Part shown: one piece after another, positions 1-10,791 of the stretch
How positions within the stretch are numbered: position 1 is the stretch's first letter
How the letters are laid out: every line of letters starts with the position of its first letter
Assembly (NCBI GenBank): GCA_004335635.1
Contig: QAXH01001886.1
Span: forward strand, 1-64,000
Direction of reading: 5' to 3'
DNA from: Chloromonas sp. AAM2
Lineage: Eukaryota > Chlorophyta > Chlorophyceae > Chlamydomonadales > Chlamydomonadaceae
DNA length: 64,000 nt
The notes under the pieces: generated by a model
The model's input: the letters and a program-made list of their open reading frames with translations, nothing else
What the model was told of the DNA's origin: nothing
Databases searched by the model: none
Program-made: the position numbers and the translations under genes

Positions 1-33
1 ATCACCAACACATGTTCAAGTGATAATGACAGA

Positions 34-64
34 AATTGTCCCAGAACTGGCAAACTTCTTTTTG
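34..64 (-). repeat. Transposon terminal-repeat copy (family A)
   Basis: Reverse complement of the core TTTGCCAGTTCTGGGACA followed by a T-run. The preceding 30 bases also match the sub-terminal DNA of the complete element near 38325-38351, so this is the right end of a copy that starts outside the window. Confidence 0.8.
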
Positions 65-323
65 TCCTGAGTTAGGATGTTTTTAGGATGACTGACTACG
101 TTGGGTAGTGGACTTAGCTACCTCATTGTCATGTTGGGAGCCATCCAAATTTCCTACACTTGGGCACCGTACAGGTTAACTTCTGCATCGTAAGACAAGA
201 GCTTGTAAGACAAGACATTGCAAGCATGGCCTTTTAGGGAGATTGAACGCAGATGTCTTCTTTCACAAGACGGGAAGTGCAGGCCTTAAAACCTGTCACT
301 TGAACGTCCTGTTGTGAGTGGTG

Positions 324-384
324 GTGTTTGTCAGAGGCTGTGTGTCATCACCTGATTGGTATACTCTGTGAGGCCTGGCCTTAG
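324..384. repeat. Dispersed repeat family B, copy 1
   Basis: About 60 bases beginning GTGGTGTTTGTCAG and ending GGCCTGGCCTTAGG are clearly related to 24866-24930. A neighbouring block at 445-475, containing GTGTCGACACCT, is related to 56069-56100. Both suggest one longer, decayed interspersed repeat with no coding capacity that I can see. Confidence 0.6.
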
Positions 385-972
385 GACCTGTGACGCCAAC
401 CCTGAAAGTGTTCTGCGTGTGCCACAAGAAGCCCTCGTGTGCGGGTGTCGACACCTCAGTTTGCCTAGAGTCGTAATCCTCGTGCGCTCGTGACGGTGTG
501 CGGGCGATTTTGCCTTGCGACCCTTGGACGGTTTCCATGGGCGTTGCCGTCACCCAATTCAAAAGCTGTAGAACTTGCCGAGGGAAGGCATGCAGATGTC
601 GAGAAAGGAACAAAGCAAAGCAGTTTAATACTTTATGTATAGCATTCGTATCAAGCAGACAGTGATCGCCGCAGCTTGCGCAGCCGGACCTGGCAAACCA
701 CAACCTGATCCGGTCGATTCGGGCCTAGCGTGGGCTGCGAGAGCACCACAACAACATGTCCCAGAAGTAGGACTATACCGTGTACCAATACACAGACTCT
801 TTATACACGCACACGCGGCAAAAAACGTGTCCCACCAGACAATACATCAGGACACACGAACAGTCACCGCACGAACCCATCAAATTGTTTCAGAACTGGG
901 CAACTGGCTGGCGGTATCAATGACAGCAGCACTGACAATGCCACACTACCACTGGTTTCAGTGCAAGACACA

Positions 973-1007
973 AGAATTGTCCCAGAACTGGCAAACATCT
1001 TTTTTTC
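973..1007 (-). repeat. Transposon terminal-repeat copy (family A)
   Basis: Near-perfect reverse-complement copy of the core, followed by a run of T. Weaker internal matches lie at about 753-770 and 881-903, so 730-1010 may be a degenerate element. Confidence 0.8.
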
Positions 1008-1879
1008 TTGGATACTTAGTTGGATACTTGGTATCCATTGACTTGGATCATGCGATGAAGGGTACTTCCACTAGGCTGTTCGCATGCGATAGGGGCTGCC
1101 ATACTTAACACACTTAACACAGAAGCAGTTGTCTCAAACTCTGATCTGGGCAAGGGCCTCCCACTGCCGTCGAGTAGCAGGCCGCCCCTGACAATGTATG
1201 AGATTCCGAAGAATAGTAGCATGTTCGATTTCGAAAGGCAGTTGAAGGCGTTCTCGGTCGATTTGGGGATCTGTTTTCTCACACGTGAGAAGTGAGATGG
1301 TGCTGGGCCGACTGCAATAAAAGCGAGGGATTGACAATGAAGTATACGCTGGTCCACCCTTCCACATAGCCCACCAGCCACTCCACCCATGCTGCATTGA
1401 GCACGCCTGTGCGCCTGATGGGCGTCCGCCGCTCAAACCTTACCTGGGTGGGCAGGTCCCTCAGTGTGCGCCAACTCAGCCTCTTGCTGGCGCTGGTGCA
1501 GCCAGGGCGCGGCGTTGCCCACACCTGGGGCTTCACAGGGTCTGTGACAGCAGGCGAGGTGTGTTGCTTGTCCTTGATGGCACCCTTTCTCTGATACACG
1601 CATGCCCATGTGTCCCGCTTGGCCGGCCACATGTAGCGCCTTGATGCTGCTCATATAGTGCTTGAAATTTGGATGGTTCACAAGATGACATCGAGGTCCC
1701 CATACACATAAAATACACGCCCTCACTTGCATAACAAGAATGGCACCGCCTGCGTTATCCAATTGAATCCATCACTTCTGGATTGTTGTCGTTTCTTCAA
1801 CACTGTCTTGTTGTCGTTTCTTCAACACTGCCTTGCTGACACACAACAGTTCCTGGCAGTATTACAGACCTATTCACAA

Positions 1880-1913
1880 AAATTGTCCCAGAACTGGCAA
1901 ACTTCTTTTTTTT
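1880..1913 (-). repeat. Transposon terminal-repeat copy (family A)
   Basis: Reverse-complement core plus T-run. The 40 bases before it (from about 1838) match, in inverse orientation, the DNA after the copy at 36439-36470, so these two are the same sub-family. Confidence 0.85.
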
Positions 1914-2146
1914 AAGCCAGCTTGCACGCTTTGCATTCCAGCCGAGTTCGACACTGGCCTCCAAATCAGAGGGCGGTGCAAGGTTCAAAAGCTAACCTGC
2001 CCAGTGTGCGTGTGCGGCATCGTCCGGTCACATCCTCCAAATCAGAGGGCAGTCAACGACAGCAACGGTCGCGTTACGACAGCTTGCATCCATTGCTTGG
2101 GCATGGATGCAAGAATGTTGGAGTCAAACTGGTAGCAGAAACAAGA

Positions 2147-4349
2147 ATGATACGTGCAACGCCGTGCGTGCGTCAAATGGGTGCTGGCCCCATCGCCTTG
2201 AGCGAGTTGATGAGAGCGCCGCCAAGGCCAGCCTCGGCGCATGCTGGCGATGTCATGCTTGACCCTGTCTGCAGTAGAAACTCTCAGCTAGTTCAGCGGC
2301 GTCTCATGCTGCAGTACGGCATGGGTGTGCTACTCGCTGGCCCTGCATGCGCTGCTGACATGAGCATGGAATTTCGTGCGCCCACACGGTCCATGCCATC
2401 TGTGTCTGACATCTATGCATCCTACTCCTACGCCTCTCCCAAGGACGTCTTGCCTTTCGTGCTAGACTATGCAGCTGTTGGGGATGCAGAGGCGGTGTTG
2501 ATGGCCATCGATCAGTTCTCAGCGGCTTTTCCAATGTGAGTGCAGCTGTGGAAGAGGCGATACGAAGGAGCAGAAGCAGCAACACGGCTCCACAAATGGC
2601 TCACAAATGGCTCACTACATTCCCAAATGCACATCACATTGCATGCATTGCTATAAATTTCATGCGGTTGTTCATCACACCATCATCTCATGCACAGGCT
2701 TGTGCTGTTCGCAGGTACAAGATTGGACCTGAGAAAGGTTCCATCTTAGACGCGCTGGTCATTGCTGTGCAGCCAATGCTAGCTGTCGAGGTGAGAAAAC
2801 AACCGACAGCATAGGACTGCACAGCCATTTATCGCAGATCTCTGCAAAGCACTCACCGTGGTGTCAATCAAGAACAGTCACAACAGTTGCCTGCTCTGTC
2901 TTGCTGTATGGGTTAGTTTGCGAATTGTCATAGTCAGCATCTAGTTGCTGGAATCAGCTCAGTGCATTGGGCAGGCTCACACTGTTGTTGTCAACACTGT
3001 GAGAAATCCTGCTGATGCTCAGATCTTTCGCTGTCACTCACTCATCAGCCTCTACCGGCCTGTCGCTATTGCTCTGCAGCTGGGCTCGTTCATTGGCTAC
3101 AGTGCCGTGCGCATTGCCCGCCTGCTGCCCCCTGGAGGGCGGCTGGTGTGTGTCGAGGCGAACCCCGAGTGTGTGGCAGCCATGGAGGGGGTGCTGAGGC
3201 ACGCAGGGCTGAGGGACAGGGTGATCATGGAGCGGGGACTGTCAGATGGCGTGGTGCCACGGTTAAGAAAGCAGTACGGTCAAGCACAGCTGCTGTTCGA
3301 GGTATGGGTGTGCAATGTTGGGTGGAAGGAGGCAGAGCAAGGGACGCGAAGTGCAGACGCTGGCACGGCGACTTGTTGGTCCGGGTGGGCGGCAGGGTTG
3401 CAAGCATAGTCAGGAGGCTGGGTTGAAGTTGAGAGTCCTGATGCAGGCATGATGAAGGCATGGGCCACATCAGCTGGTTTGCCCTTCAAAACATGTGAAG
3501 TGCAGCTAAAATGCAAGCAGCCGCTATTCTTTGCAGTGCTTATCCTTGGCTGTCTTCATCTGTTGCCTGCTTTGAATATGCTGCATACATAGCTCAATTC
3601 TGATCACTGTGGCACCGCTTTGTCCGTAGCCACACCCTGCGCTGGCGTTGCCAGACTGTGCTTGTGACTGGGCAGCTGTCCTTGCCCTCTGCTGCCCAGG
3701 ACCACTGCAAGCCCTGCTACCTGCCCGACTTGAGAGTGGCAGAGGCGTCAGGGCTGCTCCCGCCCGGCGGCTGGACCATTGCCGACAATGTGCTCGTGCC
3801 CAACCCGCTGCCCGACCTGATAGACCACCTGAGGGACCCGGAGGCGTACCGCTCACTGCTGGTGCGGGCCAAGTACGAGTATGAGCAGGTGCGAGAGGCA
3901 CTAGGCCTGGTGAAAGAACAGCGGACAGATGTTCTGGCAGGTTACAGACCATGGAGTAATGTTCAAACACGGCACAGGCAGGCAAGGGGGCGCCTCCCGA
4001 GCAGCAACCTCTGAAATGGGCACAAATCCAAGGGGCTATTGACCTGTGCTCACAATGTTTCATATGCAAGCATGAGATGCAAGTATGGCGCAAGAGTCGC
4101 CCACGTTCACGTGTTCACCATGCCAAACTCGTCTGCCATGGCATCACCATCAACGTTCGATTCCCGTGTTTGTCCCAGGTGTGGAACCCTGACTGGACCC
4201 CTGAGAAGCTCGATGGCATGACCATAGCGGTGCGCACAGCCGGGCTGGAGGAGTCGGCCAGGGAGCAGGCGCAGGCGCAACTGGAGGCGCTGTGCCGGCA
4301 GCTGGGCAGCTGCTGCTCACCGATCGTTTCCGACACTGCAGTCATTTGA
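2147..4349 (+). CDS. Catechol O-methyltransferase-like enzyme, probably plastid targeted
   Basis: Predicted exons are 2147-2535, 2715-2790, 3080-3301, 3700-3888 and 4179-4349; all phases close (348 residues). The C-terminal ~250 residues follow animal-type COMT: a Rossmann SAM-binding start (LGSFIGYSAVRIARLLPPG, ~156-174), the acidic adenosine-binding residue in VEANPE, DHCK at 230-233 (Mg-binding Asp and catalytic Lys of the DHWK motif, with Trp replaced by Cys), IADN at 256-259 (second metal pair), and the terminal motif VWNPDWTPEKLDGMTIAV. The family transfers methyl from S-adenosylmethionine to a catechol hydroxyl, Mg-dependently; the algal substrate is unknown. The N-terminus is Ala/Pro/Arg-rich, then has twin Arg (51-52), a hydrophobic stretch and ACAA (~67-70), like a bipartite thylakoid-lumen signal. 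The Met at 2147 is chosen because upstream in-frame sequence is repeat-derived; 2254 is an alternative start. Confidence 0.88.
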
Positions 4350-4745
4350 CTTGGTCCACGGAGTTAGAAGGGTCTCAGCCTTGTTATGCTGAGTGTACCA
4401 ACATAGGCTCCAGGTCAGCTGATAAAGCCACTACTACAAGGCATCAAGATTGCACGTACACGAGCAGCATACTGACTCTGCTCAGCATACAGTTGCTCAG
4501 CTGGCTTCATGATTATTCCATGCAATGCATGGTGCTTGCCCTTAACCCGTTTTTCAGTTGTGCTTGCACACAGCTAGGATGAGCGTGGTCACGTATGGGC
4601 CATGGCCAGGCCCCAGCACAACACAACGTAGGCAATAAATGTGATTACATCTCCAACCAACAAGCAAGGACTGGAGAGCTTCACAAGGCAGGGCCTAGCA
4701 GCCAAATAGGGCTGGTGGTTACGGCCAGGTTTACAAGCCATGCCA
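4350..4745. other. Convergent intergenic region
   Basis: The region lies between the 3' ends of the methyltransferase (+) and the FAM194/thioredoxin gene (-). It holds no open frame of note. TTACA at 4731-4735 and 4645-4649 reads TGTAA on the minus strand. TGTAA is the usual chlamydomonad poly(A) signal, and these lie about 11 and 97 bases past the minus-strand stop. Confidence 0.6.
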
Positions 4746-7700
4746 TCATGCCCTCAGGCTCATGAATGGCGTGATGTGATTCAGCAGGTTGTTATCCCTG
4801 CCTCCAAACGAAAAGCTGTCGGGTAGGAACTGTCCCTTGCGCCCGTGCTCCAGCGCCCCGGTGCATGCAGCCGCCAGCTCCCCTGGAGTGCTGCGGACAG
4901 GACACAAGACCAGAGGAGCGTCAACAACAGTGATTTGCCAGCGTTGCACACGTGTGACAGACAGGGCTGCCTGGACCAAATTGCACGCTGGACGCCAGGG
5001 TTGGTGCAGTAAACAGTGATGGTCTACGTTGCCTGGTGCAACACAGGCGTGACGCTGCGATGCACGAAATGTGATGTTCGGGTCCAGCAGCAATGTGGCA
5101 AGACCAGTGTCGTTGCTGCATATGTTGTACCTGATGTTGTTGTCTGCGTAAACAAGGCGACCTTCGTAGAACATGAGGAACATGGGGACACTGCGAAATG
5201 AGTACTTGTGTTGCAGTGTGTTCCCTTCGCTGGCGTCCACCTTGAGCACCTGTAGTCCATGGCGTTTGATGGCAGAATCAGTGATAGCGCATGGCAAGTG
5301 CACACCACGTGCAAGTAATGAGATGATTTGCATATGGGTGTTGTCATTTGCGCAATGTGATGCCAGGAGGCAGACATATCGCAATCAGTCTTAAGCCAGA
5401 GCAAAGAGTCCGGCTCCACTGCAATGCATGATGGTTGGCGGCACCAGGTTCAGTGAAGATGCATGGCACAAGAGTCGGGGAAGGCGCATGCAGGGTGCAA
5501 TAAATTCGAGAGGAGCAGGGATTGAATAAGCCCGGCTGCACTAAAAAGTTTTGCAACTCCCACACCTGAGTCTCAGCAGCTGATCAATCATGCAGTAATT
5601 CATGTCCGTGCCGCAATAGCAACACCAGCTGGTCATGGCCTGTCAAACGGTGCCTGTCAAAAGGTGCCTACCCGACCTGGCTGGACCCGACCCGGCCAGC
5701 AAGCAAGCACGCCCCTCCTCCCTTTATTCTAATTCCCACGTGCCTTTATTCTGCCCGATGGGCCTGCAGGCTGCGCGATTGCGTCCGCTTGTATGGTCCC
5801 CCAGCCCCGCTCCAGCCGGGGCAGCAGTCGCGCACAGCCAGGCTGCCAGTCCGCTAGGAGGCACACACAGTACAGCATGTCCCGTATAGCGTCCTTGCCC
5901 GTAACAGACGTCTGCAGAGCGGCAACAGCACAAGACGGTGAGAGGGTCGCGTGTCGTCCTGCTGCCTTGTGACAATGAACCGTCTGTGCATCTGGTCTAA
6001 GACCAGCGACTGGGGAAGCTGAACCTTGTGCAAGTGTGTACGGCCCAGGAGAACGGACTGGCAGAGAACAGACTCACGGCCTCAAGTGTGTGAGGCGGGA
6101 TTTGAGAAGCGCGTTCCCACGCGTGCTCGTGCCCGCAAGACTCACCTGCATGCTCGCCATGCTGATGCTCTCCAGCTTTCTTCGCAAAGACTGCCACTCT
6201 GCTGGCTTGCCAGACGCCTCGCCTGCCTTTCGCCACCGCCGCTGTCGCCGGCTCATCGGCGGACAGCCGTAGTCCGGCAGCAGCGGGCTGCTCGTGCTGC
6301 GCTGCGTTGATGCAAGGTCGCTCGTTGACTGGAGGCCGCTGCTGGCTATCTCTGTTGTCCGGCCGCTGATGCTTGCTGCACTAGCGTCGCGGGCTGTTCC
6401 GTATAGGGGGCAGGGCAAAGTGTTGATAAGCTGCGAAAGCAGGACAAAAGGGCGGGACGGGTCATTGCAGGTGTGATGCACTCCCAGGTCCTTTAACAAA
6501 AACAGAGTACACACATCACGGGCATCACAAAGGCCATCCCACTTACTACGTTCCATACCTCCCGTGTGTCCCTTGCATTGAACTGTACTCCACACCAACC
6601 ACACCTTGCTCGAACATGTCAACACAGACACTCTTCTGCTTACCTGCACGCGTGCGTCTGTGGCCTGCAGCTGCTGCACTGCGGCTTGCAGCTGCCCCCC
6701 GGGACGGATGGTCTTGAGGGCTGTCTTCAGGCTGCCTGCAGGGTTGGGAGCTGGCAGCAGTATGCTCTAGTCATACACAAGACGACCCCCAGTTTGCTCA
6801 GCTATGGGCGATCTTGCCTGATGCCATTGACTGCTGTGCGCGAACGGACCTGTCATTTCTCAGCACACTGTTTGCCTGACTCGGTCACACGAGGCTTCAG
6901 TCACACGATTAAAGCACAAGACATCCACCTCCGCCTTGGGCGACCTGCCTCCTGATGCTGTTTACTGCATGCACAGACGGATCTATCAGTTCTTTGAACA
7001 CTGTTGTCCTGCCTCACCCAGTCCTGTGTGCTGTGTGGGCTGTGCATGCGGTCCTCGGGCCGTGTACACGCTGCCCACGCGCGCCTGACGGGCCCGGATG
7101 GCCTCAACGTCAAGGCTCAGCTTGCCGTCCCGGCTGCATCCAACCACCTGCCAATAAGCATGTCACACCAAAGTGCATGAGGGGCACCGGCCTAATCACA
7201 CGGCACATGTGACGCACCAAACACCTGGCCAAACCCACGCCAAGCCGCATGTCTCAGCAGGGCCAAGGTTACGAATGACAAACCCTCAATATTTGGCCAG
7301 CTGTGCATTTCCGGCAATCCTGTGTCACAGTTGCAAACAGTGTTGTCATGCCCAATGGCCGCACCTTATCTAAGTGTGACTCGCTGCGTTTGAGATGCTC
7401 GCCACAGTCCCAGGTGTGACGCGTGCCATCATTGTCATACGTAAGTGTGATGTGCTGCCGGTCCTTGAATGTGACAAAGACGTGTTCTGTGGGCTCACAT
7501 CTGCAAAAACGGGCACAGCTGACGCTGTTTTGTACCCATACAACTTACGTTTGTCACTTCAATTTCAATGACATATTCAATGACCTAAGAATTGTCCAGA
7601 ACCAGCAAAACATCTTTTGACAAAAGCGGCGTTTACAGAAAGGACGAATTGTGTGCTGCGCTTGCAGGAATCCGTGCACGAGAAATGAAGGGACCAGTTT

Positions 7701-9930
7701 GTACTGGTTGGCTCTGCCAGAGCTGCCCAGCCTGCAAGCAAGGCTGTTTCCACCTGATCCAAGCGCTTGTTGCCTTTACTGCATGATCAAGCAGAACATG
7801 GTATTGGTCAAATTGCTCGTCTTGGCCTCACACCCATGGCCTGTCTGCATCTGACACTCACTGTATTTCCTGCCCCTGGCGTGGAAACTTGCCCTTCTCA
7901 GTGATGTTGCCCTTCCTGTCGGAGACCTTCCACCCCTCCAGCGTCACCACCAGCCTGCACACACACCGATAGCAGTTGACAAATCGGCCGGCAAGCCAAC
8001 TCATGTACCCCACTGTCATCACTGAGTGTTCCACCTGCGTTCCCTTGCTTGAAATGATGCCGTGACAAGATGCGGAAACCTTATCTGTTCTCAACGTGTC
8101 AGGTGGCCTGAACGCAATTGCATTCTGCTCCTTTAAGCTGAAGTGCACTTGTGACACCGACACCTGCCAGTCTACAGGCTGAAGATGTGCGCCATCTTCC
8201 AGCATTCCGACTCTTGATGGACCTTAGAGCTCTAGTGCACCTGTTGCACCCAGACTAGCCAGTCCAGCAGCTGCAAGTGCGCGCCATCAGCTAACAGCGC
8301 ATCATCTGGACCCGCCAGCCAATCTGGCCAAAGATGCGTGGCGTCATCTAGCGTTCACTGCCAATGCCCCAGTCTGCATTGCCCTTTCGTGCAGCTAATC
8401 TTACTGCCACAGGCCATCTGAACAGTGCCCTTGACGAGGTTGGGCCAGTCTTGCATTCCAAGTGCGAGCCTGAGCCCTACAGCGCTGCATGTGCCATCCC
8501 TCTGCCGTCGCACTACACCCTGCAGCCTGTGCCCTGTGCTCGGGCACACAGCCCACCCCGCAGTGCACGAGCATGGCCTGCCATCTGACCGGCGCTCACC
8601 AGGGCTTGCCGTTCTTATAACACACGCACCCAACGCCAAGGTTGTTGAACATGGCCAGCACCTGAGGGTGACAGTGTTGAACAGGCCATGATACACATGC
8701 TGGAACAAAAACTTGGTGCTCCAAACCTCATAGCGTGGCCACGTGTCTTCTGCCTATATTCGCCATCGCTTCAAGCCAACGAATGCATGCAGCATACACA
8801 TGACCTCAGACCACAGCTTCACGTAGCTCCCCCCTAATAGTTGCAGCAGATGGCCCGTTGAATGACAGTGATATGTGTTGAGCACATGGAAATGACTGAT
8901 CATGAAAAGTTTTGCATGCGTCATTGTCACTGGACTGCTATGTCAACCGCCCTAAGTTCGCCACACCCATGCTGACCGCGCACCTTGGGCGTGGTGGAGT
9001 CATTGTAGACCGTCACAACCTGCCCAGTGTCTCCACTGCACACCACCACTGCCGTGTTGCCGGAAGAGTACCTGAAAACGCCACAGGGCAAGCACCTCAC
9101 GTGAACCAATGGGCCTAAGGCCGTGGTGTCATCCACAGTTATGATGAATGGTTCGTCTTCGGTTCGCATCGTGCGTTTGAGGTCGTGTTGAATACTGTAT
9201 CATGGTAACTTAGTAGAGATGCTCACGTCTGTCAAGACCGGCCTCTTCCCAGCCTTCACCGGCATGGCAAGCCTGGACACATTAAGGCCAGTTGAACTAT
9301 CATGCAGTTGCGCATGATAGTTCAACTGAGTTGTACTGCACATGCTCACACAGTAATTTCTAGGAAACCATGAAACCCATCTTTCAGGTTCATGACATGG
9401 CCAGCACACAGCACATGTGCATCTTTCTGGATTGGGAAGTGGGGGGGAAAGGGGGCGAGGGGTTTGGCAAGCACAGGCCATGTTGCATGGCGCAATGCAT
9501 GAGAGCCTACGCAGGCATGTCACAGGCTTACTTGATCAGGCCATCCTTGAGAGGGCTGTCTCCGTCAGCTACCATCACGCGCGCTAATGCGAAGGCCTCA
9601 AGCGCGCTTGCTGGATCTACAGCTGTGAGTCAACAAACAAGTTGGCGTGCGTGATCACGATTCTTCTGCACATAAATGCTGTCAGAAGTCGGTTGGCCAG
9701 TTTGCATTTGTACAACCTGTACGACGTACGGAACGTTTTGATGGAATGCACTTCAGCCTGCGCGTCTTGTTTTGCCACATAGTAGAGCAACGACACTCCC
9801 CGCCTTCTTGCTGTTCACGTACGCGAGGTACAAGGTCAAGCCCACGTATGAACCTCGGAACATCGAATGACATGACGATTGTGCCCAGCGTGGTACGCAG
9901 TGGCGATTGACGTTCATGACTTCAAGCGTC
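4746..9930 (-). CDS. FAM194-domain / thioredoxin-fold fusion protein (5' end unresolved)
   Basis: Minus-strand exons in transcript order: ~9925-~9800 (tentative), 9616-9532, 9272-8984, 8661-8600, 7954-7862, 7500-7365, 7147-7018, 6735-6644, 6430-6146, 5911-5740, 5418-5309, 5249-5131, 4890-4746. From 9616 onward every splice phase agrees. The first half matches the FAM194 (ERICH6-type) domain: YSSGNTAVVV, then VLAMFNNLGVGCVCYKNGKPW-like strands (8661-8600), LVVTLEGWKVSD and EHVFVTFKDRQHITLTYD. The last four exons form a thioredoxin fold: LLADWQPGCARLLPRLE where WCGPC is expected, then LKVDAS, KYSFRSVPMFLMFYEGRLV with the cis-Pro. The first redox Cys is missing, so a disulfide reductase role is doubtful. 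FAM194 proteins are often linked with cilia; a flagellar role is inference only. An in-frame TGA lies at 9202-9200. It could be two genes, but the phase continuity argues for one. Confidence 0.7.
7588..7619 (-). repeat. Degenerate transposon terminal repeat (family A)
   Basis: Reverse-complement match to the core with several changes and a missing base, in an intron of the FAM194/thioredoxin gene. Confidence 0.55.
8143..8350. repeat. Degenerate tandem repeat of about 55 bases, three copies
   Basis: Copies at about 8143-8200 and 8235-8288 align along their length: on the minus strand both read GATGGCGC.CA, then GACTGGC, then a GTGCAC end. A third, weaker copy is at about 8300-8350. They lie in the intron between exons 8661-8600 and 7954-7862. 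On the minus strand the first two translate to related DGAHLQ...DW peptides, so this may be a duplicated, dead exon. Confidence 0.55.
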
Positions 9931-10791
9931 AGCATCTGTTTGCGCACATGCCTGAGCTGTGGCGAGCCGTGGATGCATCACACAGCCCTGGCTGACCTGG
10001 CCAGTTTGCCACAACACGGTCTCAAACTCCTGCCGGAGGCGGGTGGCCAGGTTGCCACGGTCTCAAACTCACGGTCGGACGGCAACCCAAACTCACACAG
10101 GCAGGTAACGGCATCTTTAGCTAGCACCTCAATGCCTGGTACCGCAAGCCTCACAAGCAACCTGCATGAGACTGCAATTGAGGGGACGGGGAGGGGAAGG
10201 CATGGCAAGCCTGCTCAAACGCCTGCTCAAGAGCTTGACAAGTGCAACCACCACAGACTAACTTCAAACACAACATTGAACAAGCAAGGCATAACAATCA
10301 ATCCAGTCACACATGCAAGGAGCCATACAGTCAAATCATTTGAGTCGAGTTTGATAGACAAACCATGTCATGAGTCGAGTACAGTGATTGTTGGTGTCAT
10401 GAGCATACGAAGGCCTGACTGTGCTACCATATTGAATACCAGACGCCCTCGGGACAGCCAGGCTACCCTACTGTAACACGACAGTGTGAATGCATGTGCT
10501 GCACCAGCGACACAAGCATACACAGCAGAGTGCTGCCTCAGGCAGGGTGCTGCCCACCACTGAGCCGTGTTGAGACAGAGGGTTGTGTTCGGCATGTGCC
10601 GTGTCAAGCAGAAGGGTAGTGTTAAGACACAATCGCGTGCTGAGGCATGTACAGCTCACAAACCAAATCGCAAGGCTGAACCCCAAAACGCATATGCAGT
10701 CTTTGCAAAGGCGGCGTCCCAGAAGCCTATGAAATAAGACACCAGACATGCTCCCTTTAAAAACGTAAGTAGACCGAATCCTTCTAGCGGC
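9931..10791. other. Intergenic or unresolved 5' part of the minus-strand gene
   Basis: The minus strand at about 10055-9990 has a protein-like stretch ending in a possible donor (LRQEFETVLWQTGQ before GTCAGC), perhaps a further upstream exon of the FAM194/thioredoxin gene. The same place holds a direct repeat on the plus strand (GGCCAG.TTGCCAC...GGTCTCAAACTC, near 9999-10030 and 10048-10072). From 10210 to 10791 I see nothing codable. Confidence 0.4.

Larger units (their letters stand above)
1..2146. other. Repeat-rich intergenic region at left edge
   Basis: I find no convincing gene here. Open frames on both strands are short, mutually overlapping and match no family I recognise. The stretch is dominated by pieces of dispersed repeats: three copies of the transposon-end motif (34-64, 973-1007, 1880-1913), a second repeat also seen at 24866-24930 and near 56069, and a short tandem duplication at about 1785-1834 (a roughly 25-base unit containing TTGTCGTTTCTTCAACACTG, twice). 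The window probably opens inside a transposon copy, because bases 1-64 resemble the right end of the complete element at 38042-38384. Confidence 0.7.

Noticed and set aside
635..1108. Plus-strand open frames at the left edge
   Set aside because: They cover a transposon-end copy and show no family features or consistent codon pattern.
5900..6010. Extra exon reading SLVLDQMHRRFIVTRQQ on the minus strand between exons 6430-6146 and 5911-5740
   Set aside because: It follows a plausible acceptor at 6010 but has no good in-phase donor, and skipping it joins the flanking exons in phase into a thioredoxin fold.
9200..9202. Selenocysteine codon
   Set aside because: A UGA in frame alone is not enough. 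The site is not next to a redox motif, and the context suggests a Trp codon change. No SECIS was recognised by eye.
9195..9226. 32-base intron between GTGAGC and ATACAG in the FAM194 exon
   Set aside because: Removing it shifts the frame, and it is shorter than any other intron here. The continuous frame with one TGA fits better.
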